DNA of 64,000 bases, from NCBI RefSeq assembly GCF_034930985.1, contig NZ_JAYGIM010000001.1, forward strand, positions 62,001 to 126,000, given 5' to 3'. The notes below the pieces were generated by a model. That model had not been told where the DNA came from. It ran no database searches and saw only the letters and a program-made list of their open reading frames with translations. Positions 45,011 to 53,399 of the stretch are shown here, in pieces. The stretch is from Arcicella lustrica (GTDB lineage Bacteria; Bacteroidota; Bacteroidia; Cytophagales; Spirosomataceae). A program made the position numbers and the translations under genes. Each line of letters opens with the position of its first letter. The first letter of the stretch is position 1.

Positions 45011-45951
45011 AAACCTAAACCAGTTTTTTCATCAAGACCAAACATCAAATTCATGTTTTGAACAGCTTGTCCTGAAGCTCCCTTCGTTAGGTTATCAATA
45101 ATACTTGAAATCAATAAATTGCCATTGTGTACTTCTAATGAAATAAGGCATTTATTAGTGTTTACAACTTGTTTTACGTCAACAGGTTTATCGCTAACGT
45201 GCGTAAACGGATGTGTTTCGTAATATTTTTTATACAATTTTTTGGCATCTTCCAAAGTGCCATCAAAACTTGTATAGACATTCGCCATAATTCCACGAGT
45301 GAAATTTCCACGGTATGGAATGAAATTAAAGTTTTGGTCGAAACCGCTTTGTAAAGTATTCACCACCATACCAATTTCTTGTAAATGCTGATGTGTAAAT
45401 GCTTTGTAAATAGAAATATTATTATTTCTCCAAGAGAAGTGACTGGTAGCAGAAAGACTTTGTCCCGCCCCAGTTGAACCCGTAACTGCCGAAATGTGAA
45501 TATCGTCAGTTAAAATTCCAGCATCAGCCAAAGGCAATAATGCTAATTCAATAGAAGTAGCAAAACATCCCGGATTAGCAATGTGTTGAGCCGCTTTGAT
45601 TTTCTCTCTTTGTAATTCCGCCAAACCATATACAAAACCTTCAGATTGGTCACGGTAGTCAGTACTTAAATCAACGATTTTAATACCTTTAAAAGAAGGA
45701 TTTGCTTCCAAGAATTTCTTCGACTCACCATGTCCCGAACAAAGGAATGCAACATCAATATCTGTATGTAGGTCGTCTGAAAAGAGTAAATCAGTATCAC
45801 CTAATAAATCAGTATGAGTACTATAAACAGGTTTGCCTGCTTGCGATTTTGAATTAACAAAAACAATTTCTACTGCTGGGTGATGTATCAGGATTCTCAA
45901 TAATTCTCCTCCTGTATATCCCGCACCGCCTATTATGCCTACTTTTATCAT
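44992..45951 (-). CDS. argC: N-acetyl-gamma-glutamyl-phosphate reductase
   Basis: 319 aa, normal for ArgC. The NADP Rossmann motif GIIGGAGYTGGELLRIL opens it; the catalytic Cys lies in ANPGCFATSIELALLPL (about residue 130); VTGSTGAGQSLS and the C-terminal dimer block HNGNLLISSIIDNLTKG complete it. It reduces the acyl-glutamyl phosphate to the semialdehyde used by ArgD. It lies 40 bp upstream of the outer-membrane gene, and 1 bp after the end of the preceding hypothetical gene. Confidence 0.96.
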   Translation of the reverse strand: MIKVGIIGGAGYTGGELLRILIHHPAVEIVFVNSKSQAGKPVYSTHTDLLGDTDLLFSDDLHTDIDVAFLCSGHGESKKFLEANPSFKGIKIVDLSTDYRDQSEGFVYGLAELQREKIKAAQHIANPGCFATSIELALLPLADAGILTDDIHISAVTGSTGAGQSLSATSHFSWRNNNISIYKAFTHQHLQEIGMVVNTLQSGFDQNFNFIPYRGNFTRGIMANVYTSFDGTLEDAKKLYKKYYETHPFTHVSDKPVDVKQVVNTNKCLISLEVHNGNLLISSIIDNLTKGASGQAVQNMNLMFGLDEKTGLGLKSVGF

Positions 45952-45952
45952 A

Positions 45953-46636
45953 TTATTTTTTATAGTAAGGAGTATTTTTGAAGTTTATCCATAAAATACT
46001 ATCAATTACTTTTTCTGAGGAATTAAATATTCCTACTTCAGTATATAGAGGAAACTTTCCAATTACTTCTCCAGTATTTCCATCTGAAACCTTCATATTA
46101 GAAAATATAGTATTATCAACTTTATTTTTATTTCTGATTATAATGGCATTTGGTATTAGTGCCGCACCAATGATAGTCGCAACGGATAACATGTCACTAC
46201 CAAGTTTTTCCTCATTGGTTAAAAATGCAATTAGTCTAACTTCAGACTCAATTATTCCGTCAACTTCCAATGCTTTGCAAATAAAATCAGCAGGTAAATC
46301 TTTTATATCTTGTAGTGTAATTTCATTTTCAGCTAAAAGACTATTTGTTTCATCAAATGATTGTATTTCAACTGCAACAAAATCTTTTTTTAATTTTAAA
46401 TAGTCATTTAATTTCTTCTGTAGTAAAAAGCCATCCTCATATTCTTTATCCCTAACATCTCCAATTTTTAAGCCTTCGGGTAGGGTTCTATAGACATACA
46501 AAACCTTGACAGGTAAAATAGCAATTTTTTTATGTTGCTTAACTAATGAATCAAGATTAATTTCTTGAGAGAAACTAGTTCTAGTAATCATTAGCAGAAA
46601 AATAAAAAGAAGGTACTTAGGCTGATGGCTAGTCAT
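45953..46636 (-). CDS. Exported protein of unknown function
   Basis: 227 aa with a signal-like start (MTSHQPKYLLFIFLLMITRTSFSQ; MITRTSFSQ is an alternative start). Next come IAILPVKVLYVYRTLPEGLKI, a helical region with LQKKLNDYLK, then GIIESEVRLIAFLTNEEK, and the helix MLSVATIIGAALIPNAI (about 150-166). The IAILPV start and GIIESEV segment resemble secreted proteins of the GNA1162/LPP20-type fold, but no family could be assigned. It sits between a broken PIN toxin and argC. Confidence 0.6.
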   Translation of the reverse strand: MTSHQPKYLLFIFLLMITRTSFSQEINLDSLVKQHKKIAILPVKVLYVYRTLPEGLKIGDVRDKEYEDGFLLQKKLNDYLKLKKDFVAVEIQSFDETNSLLAENEITLQDIKDLPADFICKALEVDGIIESEVRLIAFLTNEEKLGSDMLSVATIIGAALIPNAIIIRNKNKVDNTIFSNMKVSDGNTGEVIGKFPLYTEVGIFNSSEKVIDSILWINFKNTPYYKK

Positions 46637-46644
46637 AGGCTATT

Positions 46645-47067
46645 TCATTTTAGAGCTACTTCATTGGCAATTTGTGCTTCAATAAGATTAATTATCGAAG
46701 TGTAAATTTTAAATTTTTCATCTGCCGAGATGATAGTTAAATCTTCACGAACCTCAACTGCGATTAGCATTCTATCAAAAGGGTCTCTATGTTCTGGAAG
46801 CAGAGGAATGGTCTTATATTGAATTGAGTGATGTTGGTTCAAGTCAATTATTTTAATATCTTTTTTTCAATCGTTTTCTCAATGGTGAACTCCAAAGAGT
46901 CAGGAAGTATAAGTTTTCCAATTGAAATTCTGATACTCATTTCATAAAAACTAACAGCGCTAACAAAGATGTCATTTGTTTCGTCCTCAATCAGCTGTTT
47001 TGATTTGGTTTTAGAAGAAAACACTCTTTTAAAACCAAATCAAAGTATGAATGGCTTATAAACTCAT
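46645..47067 (-). pseudogene. Broken vapC-type PIN-domain toxin
   Basis: Three frames together read as one PIN protein. The start 'AIHTLIWF' resembles the DTHTLIWF of PIN toxins and is followed by a frame change. Then comes IEDETNDIFVSAVSFYEMSIRISIGKL, given here in parts IEDETNDIFVSAVSFYEM and SIRISIGKL. A second frame change occurs at the seven-T tract 46861-46867, after which DIKIIDLNQHHSIQYKTIPL and LPEHRDPFDRMLIAVEV...LTIISADEKFKIY continue. The final frame keeps the DPFDR and ISAD acidic motifs. No antitoxin gene is adjacent. The 65-codon tail frame (46645-46842) is therefore a remnant, not a gene. Confidence 0.75.
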
Positions 47068-47080
47068 GAACTTTAAACTC

Positions 47081-48277
47081 TTACAAACCCGCCTCAGTAA
47101 CTTTTCTATGAATCATTGTTTGGTTAGAAACAATTTTAGAGAAACCTCTTACATCATCGCCCGTCCAAGTATTATTCATTTCGCCATAAGAACCAAAAAT
47201 AGATGACATCAAATCAAATTTAGATTCAATACCTAATAATTGATAACGATATGGAGCTAAATGAATTTGTACTGTTCCAGAAACATTTGCCTGAGTATCA
47301 GCCAAGAAAGTCTCGAAATTACGCATTACAGGCTCTAAGAATTGTCCTTCGTGAAGCATCGTTCCGTAAGTTTCTCCTAAAGTTTGTTTCCAGTACAATT
47401 GTTGTTTCGTAAGCGTATGTTTTTCTAAAAGATGGTGAGCTTTGATGATTAACAAAGGAGCTGCTGCTTCAAAACCAACTCTACCTTTAATACCGATAAT
47501 TGTATCACCCACATGAATATCACGACCTACGCCATAAGGAGCAGCGATGTCTGTCAATTTACGAATGGCTTGTACAGGGCTTAATGTTTCATCATTAATA
47601 CCTACTAATTGTCCTTGTTCAAAATGTAATTTTACAGTTTCTTCACCTGTAGCAGTTACTTGTGTTGGCCAAGCAGATTCAGGTAAATAACCATAAGAAG
47701 TAAGCGTTTCTTTACCACCAACTGAAGTTCCCCACAATCCTTTGTTGATTGAATAAGCAGATTTTGTCCAGTCACGAACAACACCTTTTGCTTTTAAATA
47801 ATCAATTTCAGCTTCACGAGATAATTTCATATCACGAATTGGCGTAATTACTTTACAATCAGGCACCATGATTTGGAAAACCACATCAAAACGAACTTGG
47901 TCGTTTCCTGCACCAGTACTTCCGTGGGCAATTGCCTTTGCACCAATTTTGTTGGCATATTCAGCCACAGCCGTCGCTTGGAAAACTCTTTCTGCTGATA
48001 CTGAAAGTGGATAAGTATTGTTTTTTAATACGTTTCCATATACCATGTAGCGGATACAATCGTTATAATATTTTTCTACAACATCTAAAGTTACGTGACT
48101 TGCCACTCCGAGTCCATAAGCTTTTGTTTCAATGTCTTTTAGCTCCTCAGCACTAAATCCACCTGTATCAACAAGGGCAGAATGTACTTCATAACCACAA
48201 TCGTCTGCTAAATATTTTACACAAAAAGAGGTATCAAGCCCTCCACTAAATGCTAGAATTACTTTTGGTTTACTCAT
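47081..48277 (-). CDS. argG: Argininosuccinate synthase
   Basis: 398 aa, normal. N-type ATP pyrophosphatase P-loop: ILAFSGGLDTSFCVKYL. Citrulline/Asp-binding blocks: IAHGSTGAGNDQVRFD, NKGLWGTSVGGKETL and GRDIHVGDTIIGIKGRVG-FEAAAPLL (joined in the protein). It ligates citrulline and aspartate. It is the second gene of the arginine cluster, 97 bp after the GNAT gene. The remnant PIN gene lies just past its stop. Confidence 0.97.
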   Translation of the reverse strand: MSKPKVILAFSGGLDTSFCVKYLADDCGYEVHSALVDTGGFSAEELKDIETKAYGLGVASHVTLDVVEKYYNDCIRYMVYGNVLKNNTYPLSVSAERVFQATAVAEYANKIGAKAIAHGSTGAGNDQVRFDVVFQIMVPDCKVITPIRDMKLSREAEIDYLKAKGVVRDWTKSAYSINKGLWGTSVGGKETLTSYGYLPESAWPTQVTATGEETVKLHFEQGQLVGINDETLSPVQAIRKLTDIAAPYGVGRDIHVGDTIIGIKGRVGFEAAAPLLIIKAHHLLEKHTLTKQQLYWKQTLGETYGTMLHEGQFLEPVMRNFETFLADTQANVSGTVQIHLAPYRYQLLGIESKFDLMSSIFGSYGEMNNTWTGDDVRGFSKIVSNQTMIHRKVTEAGL

Positions 48278-48374
48278 TTTAATGATTAATTAATGATAGT
48301 AACTTAATTGTTAATTACCATCACAATTATATGGTTGTGTTTTAAACTTTATGTAAGGGTATCAAAGAATGATA

Positions 48375-49130
48375 TTAATCTCTATTGGCAATCAACTTAT
48401 TTGCTCTTCTTTCAGCCATTTTTAAAAACATTTTTTCTTTAATGTTTTTAAGGCGTTCTAATACTTTTACATCTTTCAAGAAATTCCATTTTTCATGAGT
48501 ATCCTCTTGTGTGTGCTCAATATTAGCTTCGTCGCCTTCTTTTTCTCTTTCAGCTTTTTTACGTTCCCATTCTGGGTCAAAAATCATACCTGTGCATAAG
48601 CAGTGTTTACGGTCGGTACGTGTAAGTACATCGTAGTTCACGCAAGACTGACATCCTTTCCAGAAAGCATCGTTTACAGGTAATTCGCTAAAAGTAGTTG
48701 GTTCATAACCCAATTCAGAGTTAATTTTCATTACTGCCAACGACGTAGTAATACCAATGATTTTTGCATCAGGATAACGAGTTCTTGATAGCTCAAAAGC
48801 TCTGGCTTTTACGGCTTTGGCGATCCCGTATTTTCTCCACTCTGGCTTTACGATTAATCCAGAATTAGCTACAAATTTTCCGTGTTCCCAAGTTTCAACA
48901 TAGCAAAAACCAATAAAATTGCCTTCTGAATCAGTAGCAATAATGGCTTTCCCTTCATTGATTTTATCACGAAGATATTCTGGAGAACGTTTTGCAATAC
49001 CCGTACCACGAGCCTTTGCAGATTCTTCCATTTCATGGCAAATTGCTTCAGCAAGATGCAAGTGTTCAGTTGTAGCAACCTGAACTGTATAATTGTTGGT
49101 TAAAACCTCAGAAGCTGATAATTTTTCCAC
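48375..49130 (-). CDS. GNAT N-acetyltransferase with C-terminal Cys motif
   Basis: 251 aa. The GNAT core spans residues 14-160: HLHLAEAICHEMEES, FIGFCYVETWEHGKFVANSGLIVKPEWRKYGIAKAVK (CoA-binding V.P.WR.YGIA.A) and ITTSLAVMKINSELGYEP. A C-terminal extension carries WKGCQSC and DRKHCLCTGM, four Cys that could bind metal. Heading a cluster with argG, argC and argD, it is a good candidate for the N-acyl-glutamate synthase step; that function is inference from position. Confidence 0.8.
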   Translation of the reverse strand: MEKLSASEVLTNNYTVQVATTEHLHLAEAICHEMEESAKARGTGIAKRSPEYLRDKINEGKAIIATDSEGNFIGFCYVETWEHGKFVANSGLIVKPEWRKYGIAKAVKARAFELSRTRYPDAKIIGITTSLAVMKINSELGYEPTTFSELPVNDAFWKGCQSCVNYDVLTRTDRKHCLCTGMIFDPEWERKKAEREKEGDEANIEHTQEDTHEKWNFLKDVKVLERLKNIKEKMFLKMAERRANKLIANRD

Positions 49131-49282
49131 TTTAAGATTTAGCTTGGAAATTGTTTTTAGTTAGAAAAACAAGGTGATAATAAGCCCTGGCTCAAGAATT
49201 GAAAGCCTAAGAATTATCGAAAAAAACAAAAAAGATTGTTGAAAAGCTTTACCACATGGGTAAATATAAATATGTTAGGGCA

Positions 49283-49321
49283 TCAGACCCTACGGAAGAA
49301 CGTACGCCTAAAAATAGGCAT
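49283..49321 (-). CDS. Arg-rich leader peptide of the arginine cluster
   Basis: A 12-codon ORF: MPIFRRTFFRRV then TGA. Four of 12 codons are Arg, in two pairs (AGG CGT and CGT AGG). It lies 152 nt upstream of the GNAT start, on the same strand. Just after it the RNA has a small stem (TAGGG with CCCTA around the stop), a second stem (TTTACC with GGTAAA, 49248-49264) and a run of T on the minus strand (about 49221-49234). The arrangement fits ribosome-mediated attenuation by Arg-tRNA charging; the terminator/antiterminator pairing has not been folded. Confidence 0.55.
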   Translation of the reverse strand: MPIFRRTFFRRV

Positions 49322-49415
49322 AGGAGAATAAGAATATGATATGAATTTTACTTCGTAAACCATTTTTGGTTGATTAATTATCCGAGTTGAAAGTGAGTGA
49401 AAACGAATAATCGTG

Positions 49416-49447
49416 CAAAGTTTACCAAAACAAAATTTAAGATGCAA
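49416..49447 (-). promoter_or_regulatory. Probable promoter of the arginine cluster leader
   Basis: On the minus strand TTG (49445-49447) is followed after 20 nt by TAAACTTTG (49416-49424), one base longer than TAnnTTTG. Transcription would start near 49408, giving a ~280-nt leader. Confidence 0.4.
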
Positions 49448-49781
49448 TATATTTTTTCAATTTTATAAAAACTTAACAAAAAAAAACTAAAATATTGCCG
49501 TTTAAAGCTTTTTGAGAGGTTTTCTACGGATATTTTATTTGATGATATTTACTAGTATTTTATGTCAAGCTATGAGTGTAAATAATCAAACTGATTTGGA
49601 TTTTTAAGTTTAATTAATTAAAATTGGTTATCAATTATGATATTTTAGATTAATTTCTCAAAGCAATATCATAAACTCAATTGTTGTATTTGTTTGAGTG
49701 CTTAATTACTCTTGTTTTTATTGGAATATTTTTCTGCAAAGAGTAATAGTTCAAAATCTTTAAATAGAAAAAATAAGGAAA
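49448..49781. other. Rest of the divergent region upstream of aat
   Basis: About 330 bp of AT-rich sequence with no gene or clear promoter box. Confidence 0.4.
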
Positions 49782-50423
49782 ATGACTATTTCCCCAAAAA
49801 TAAATACCAGTAAACTAACAGCCGATGATTTGATTTATGGCTATATGAACGGAATTTTCCCGATGGCTGATACGGATGGTACTTTATATTGGTATTCGCC
49901 AGACCCTAGAGCAATCATTCCTATTGATACTTACAAACCACCAAAATCTTTAAAACCTGTATTGAATAAAAAGCAATTTGAAATTAGAATTAATACTGAT
50001 TTTGAAGGTGTAATGCGTAATTGCGCTTTGCCTAGAAAAGGAGATGATGAAACTTGGATTTCTGAAGAAATCGTTGAAGCTTATTGTGATTTAAACAAAA
50101 TGGGCTTGGCATATTCTGTTGAGACGTATATCGAAAACCGTTTAATTGGTGGTTTGTATGGTGTTTCGATTGGTGGTGCTTTCTTCGGAGAATCAATGTT
50201 TTATAAAGAACCCGACGGCTCTAAAATTGCTTTTCACTATTTGATGGAAATTCTGAAAAGCCAAGGATTTATGTTGTTGGATACTCAGTTTATCAACGAT
50301 AATGTCAGACGTTTCGGCGCCATTGAAATTTCAAGAGCAGATTATGTGAAGTCATTGAAGAAAGCCTTGGAAATACGTTGTCATTTTGCCGAAGCTGATT
50401 TGAAACACTTATTTAAAGGCTAA
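49782..50423 (+). CDS. aat: Leucyl/phenylalanyl-tRNA--protein transferase
   Basis: 213 aa. Aat tags proteins with N-terminal Arg/Lys by adding Leu/Phe, for N-end-rule degradation by ClpAP. Diagnostic blocks: YGYMNGIFPMADTDG, YWYSPDPRAIIPI, GGLYGVSIGGAFFGESMF and LLDTQFINDNVRRFGAIEI. It is divergent from the arginine cluster and 120 bp upstream of proB. Confidence 0.95.
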   Translation: MTISPKINTSKLTADDLIYGYMNGIFPMADTDGTLYWYSPDPRAIIPIDTYKPPKSLKPVLNKKQFEIRINTDFEGVMRNCALPRKGDDETWISEEIVEAYCDLNKMGLAYSVETYIENRLIGGLYGVSIGGAFFGESMFYKEPDGSKIAFHYLMEILKSQGFMLLDTQFINDNVRRFGAIEISRADYVKSLKKALEIRCHFAEADLKHLFKG

Positions 50424-50543
50424 ACCTATAGATTAATTCGGTTACTCAATTGTTAAAGATTGAGAATGTTGTAATTTTGTCGCTGTATTACCTCAGTTTT
50501 GAAATTACTCATTTAGCAAAAGCGAGTTCGCTTACATTTAAAA

Positions 50544-51578
50544 ATGTCCAAACCAATTATTGTCATTAAATTCGGAACGGCTTCAATTACGCATAAGTCT
50601 GGAGAATTGAACGAAGAAATTTTACAAGAAATCGCTCGCCAAGTTGCTGTTTTAAATAATGATTATCAGATTGTTATGGTTTCTTCTGGAGCCGTAGGAG
50701 CTGGCAAAAGTTTTATCAAAAATTATAAAGGTACCATTGCAGAACGCAAAGCTGCTGCTGCAATTGGCAATCCATTGTTGTTAGCAAAATACACTCAGTA
50801 CTTCTCTAAATATGGTATTACCGTAGCACAAAGTTTGTGCGAAAGACATCACTTTGCCAATAGAAACCAATTTTTACAATTAAAGGAAACGTATCAGGAA
50901 CTTTGGGATAATGGCATTATTCCTATTGCCAATGAAAACGACGTAGTAAGTAATTTAGAATTAAAGTTTTCAGACAATGACGAGTTGGCTACTTTAATTG
51001 CCACAGGTTTTGGGGCAGATACTTTATTGTTATGTACTTCTGTTGGCGGTTTATTGGATGCTGAGAAAAATATTATACCATTTGTTCCCAAAGTGGATGC
51101 TTCTGTTTTAGGGTTGGCAAATGATGATAAGTCGTCTTTAGGTTTAGGTGGAATGATTTCTAAACTTACTTATACTCGCTTGGCAACAAGAATGGGAACG
51201 AGAGTCGTTATTTTTGGCATGAAGCCTGAAGATGGCATGTTGAAAGCCATAGAAAATAAAAACGGAACAAGCTTTGCCGCTCAGAAAGTAGCTTTAAATG
51301 CTCGTCAAAAATGGTTAGCTTCTGGAAGTTTAATTGCTGGAAAAGTACAAGTAGATGCTGGTGCTGGTTTAGCGCTTGAAAATCGGAAAAGTCTTTTAGC
51401 AGTAGGCATCAAAAAAGTAATTGGTGTTTTTGAAAAAGCAGAAGTATTTGAAATTTTAGATGAAAAGAAAAACGTCATTGCGATTGCCCGTGCCAGAGAA
51501 TCTTCTGAAGTAATTATTGCCAATCTAAAAACACAGAATTTTTTAGTTGCCAATGCCGATGACATTGTCGTGCTATAA
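50544..51578 (+). CDS. proB: Glutamate 5-kinase
   Basis: 344 aa. The N-terminal amino-acid-kinase domain (1-250) has VIKFGTASITHKSGEL, MVSSGAVGAGK, NENDVVSNLELKFSDNDELA and LGLGGMISKLTYTRLATRMG (parts of a continuous run). The C-terminal PUA domain covers about 265-344 (SLIAGKVQVDAGAGLAL...). It starts proline synthesis by phosphorylating glutamate. proA is not adjacent here. Nearby argC/argD act on related semialdehydes. Confidence 0.95.
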   Translation: MSKPIIVIKFGTASITHKSGELNEEILQEIARQVAVLNNDYQIVMVSSGAVGAGKSFIKNYKGTIAERKAAAAIGNPLLLAKYTQYFSKYGITVAQSLCERHHFANRNQFLQLKETYQELWDNGIIPIANENDVVSNLELKFSDNDELATLIATGFGADTLLLCTSVGGLLDAEKNIIPFVPKVDASVLGLANDDKSSLGLGGMISKLTYTRLATRMGTRVVIFGMKPEDGMLKAIENKNGTSFAAQKVALNARQKWLASGSLIAGKVQVDAGAGLALENRKSLLAVGIKKVIGVFEKAEVFEILDEKKNVIAIARARESSEVIIANLKTQNFLVANADDIVVL

Positions 51579-51606
51579 ATTCTTTAAAATATATTAACTC
51601 AAAAAG

Positions 51607-51635
51607 AAAGCCACCCCGAATATCGGAGTGGCTTT
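51607..51635. terminator. proB terminator
   Basis: AAAGCCAC pairs with GTGGCTTT, with an inner CCGA/TCGG stem. The T-run is better on the minus strand (TTTCTTTTTG). Confidence 0.7.
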
Positions 51636-52339
51636 GCTATGAAACCTCTTTAAACTTCTCAATTAAGATTATATAAAATGCTCATCTGAGCTTTTTGTCG
51701 AATTGAATATTTTCAAGATGTAACTTGATACTTTTTGAAATTTTACTTTTTCTCTCTCCGTTAAGTAGTACAAAACGCACTTCTCTTTTACTTAATCAAC
51801 AGAAAGCCTTTTCACAATGATATTTGTTGTACGTCAGTAGAAACTTCTCTTTGTTATTTCTTAAAATTATCTCCCTTTCTTGACAAAATTTTGATAATGA
51901 GACGAAAGGGTAAAAAAAAAAGACGAAAATCTTAATTGTTGGTTTTTACAACTAGATTTACTAATTCCTGCAATTTTTTTCTTAAAACCTTAAAATATTA
52001 AACCTTAGCTCTTTAGCTTTAAAAAGCACAGTTTTTAAACCATATTATTGTTTTTTTACAAAAAACATCTTCTAGTAATGCCCTTTTTTACAAAAAGACC
52101 TCTCTTTTTTTAAAAGTACTCTTCTGTTGAATCACTTTTGTGAAATTGTACTTTTTTGATTGATTTTTGTTTTGAACCTCTTTTTTTGCTAATCGTATTT
52201 TTTACTAAAATGTTGATTTTTGACTTTTTATGAGAGAAATCAGTCTTTGAAAAAAATAAGTATAAATACTTGTAAATGTTATACTAAATCGTAAAATTCA
52301 ACCATTAATTAAGTAAAAACATATATATAAACAGCATAA
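51636..52339. other. Long AT-rich intergenic region with phased T-tracts
   Basis: About 700 bp without an ORF. In 51970-52230 runs of 5-7 T recur every 17-33 bp (for example 52032, 52051, 52084, 52104, 52152, 52181, 52198, 52217), a pattern that can bend DNA. A stretch near 51830 (AGTAGAAACTTCTCTTTG) is only loosely like array 1. The promoter of the next gene is somewhere here; none matches the consensus well. Confidence 0.4.
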
Positions 52340-52783
52340 ATGCTTAAGAATATGATGGTAGAAGAGCAAATTCAACAGGTTACAGATAACCTATATATTA
52401 CTAATAATGAAGTAGAAATCCTAGATTCTTTAGTTGATTCAAAAAACATGTTTTATGATTTTTCTAAGAATAAAGTCGTTTCGTTTATCAAAGAAATGGA
52501 CTTCAACTTAATACTCTACAATTCAAGCGAACGTGACCGTGGCTTTACAATGTACGTTGTGAAAAACTTCTGTGAGCACGAAGAGGAGTTGGTATTATTA
52601 CGTAATGTATTTAATAACATTATTGGGGCAGGAGTAAACCAATATATGATGAGAATCGCTAAGAGTAAAGTAGAAGATATTTTCTACATGGCTAATACTT
52701 TCAGAGCTTTGTTTAAAAAACCAAAGTCTGACGAAGATTACGATGTAATGCTTCCTTCTTTACCTTCGTCATTTACTTATTAG
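52340..52783 (+). CDS. Conserved-looking protein of unknown function
   Basis: 147 aa, soluble, no signal or membrane helix. Start MLKNMMVEEQIQQV (Met 1, 5 or 6 possible). Acidic and helical, with FYDFSKNKVVSFIKEMDFNL, YVVKNFCEHEEELVLLRNVF and VNQYMMRIAKSKVEDIFYM. No catalytic motif is visible. The codon pattern is normal for the genome, and a long promoter region precedes it, so it is probably real and regulated. Confidence 0.6.
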   Translation: MLKNMMVEEQIQQVTDNLYITNNEVEILDSLVDSKNMFYDFSKNKVVSFIKEMDFNLILYNSSERDRGFTMYVVKNFCEHEEELVLLRNVFNNIIGAGVNQYMMRIAKSKVEDIFYMANTFRALFKKPKSDEDYDVMLPSLPSSFTY

Positions 52784-52813
52784 TTTAAGTTTAGTTTTAG
52801 GGGGACTGTTAAT

Positions 52814-52850
52814 AAAAAAGCGATTGAGGGAATTCCTTCAATCGCTTTTT
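52814..52850. terminator. Bidirectional terminator between the 147-aa gene and aroK
   Basis: Near-perfect palindrome with AAAAAGCGATTGA / TCAATCGCTTTTT arms around GGGAATTCCT; A and T runs outside. Confidence 0.85.
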
Positions 52851-52863
52851 GTTTTTATGGACT

Positions 52864-53382
52864 TTACTTTTCTTCTATTTCATCTAAAATCCATAAAAGT
52901 TGATCTACATCTATGTTTCCATCAATTTGAATATCTGCCTGCTGATAAAATGGCAAACGATAAGCACAACGTTCTTGTAAATTTTTTAACAGTGCTTCTT
53001 CCGTAGTATTTCTATTAATTAATGGGCGATGATTGATATCAGATTTCTGAATTCTCTTTAATAAATCTTCTGGTTGAACGTTCAGAAAAATACTTGTGCC
53101 ATTTGCTTTGATGTAGTCAATGTTATCAAAAAAGCAAGGAACGCCTCCGCCTGTTGCAATGACTAACTTCTGGTCAACAGGGATTTCTTTAAGTACTTTA
53201 CTTTCTACTTGTCTGAAATAATCTTCGCCTTTATACTTAAATATTTCTTGGACGGTCATTAATTCTTGTTTTTCTATTAATTCGTCCATATCGATAAACT
53301 TATAATCAATGCGTTTAGCGAGATGCCTGCCCAAAGTACTTTTTCCTGACGAGGGCATTCCTATTAGAAAAATATTTTTCAT
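52864..53382 (-). CDS. aroK: Shikimate kinase
   Basis: 172 aa, the usual size. P-loop IFLIGMPSSGKSTLGRHLA (residues 4-22), shikimate-binding FIDMDELIEK (D33-like Asp pair), the YFRQVESKVL segment and ATGGGVPCF (shikimate-binding GGG). It phosphorylates shikimate in aromatic amino-acid synthesis. Its start is 17 bp from the end of the DoxX-like gene, so the two are co-transcribed. Confidence 0.96.
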   Translation of the reverse strand: MKNIFLIGMPSSGKSTLGRHLAKRIDYKFIDMDELIEKQELMTVQEIFKYKGEDYFRQVESKVLKEIPVDQKLVIATGGGVPCFFDNIDYIKANGTSIFLNVQPEDLLKRIQKSDINHRPLINRNTTEEALLKNLQERCAYRLPFYQQADIQIDGNIDVDQLLWILDEIEEK

Positions 53383-53399
53383 GCTTGATTAGCCTTCTT

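Noticed and set aside
45978..46403. 141-codon plus-strand ORF
   Set aside because: Antisense shadow of the exported protein at 45953-46636, whose frame has a signal peptide.
46645..46842. Intact 65-aa gene
   Set aside because: Its product is only the C-terminal part of a PIN domain and begins at a TTG created by a frame break; treated as part of a pseudogene.
51825..51850. Third 21-bp array
   Set aside because: Only one or two loosely similar units; no constant pitch and no NRK gene nearby.
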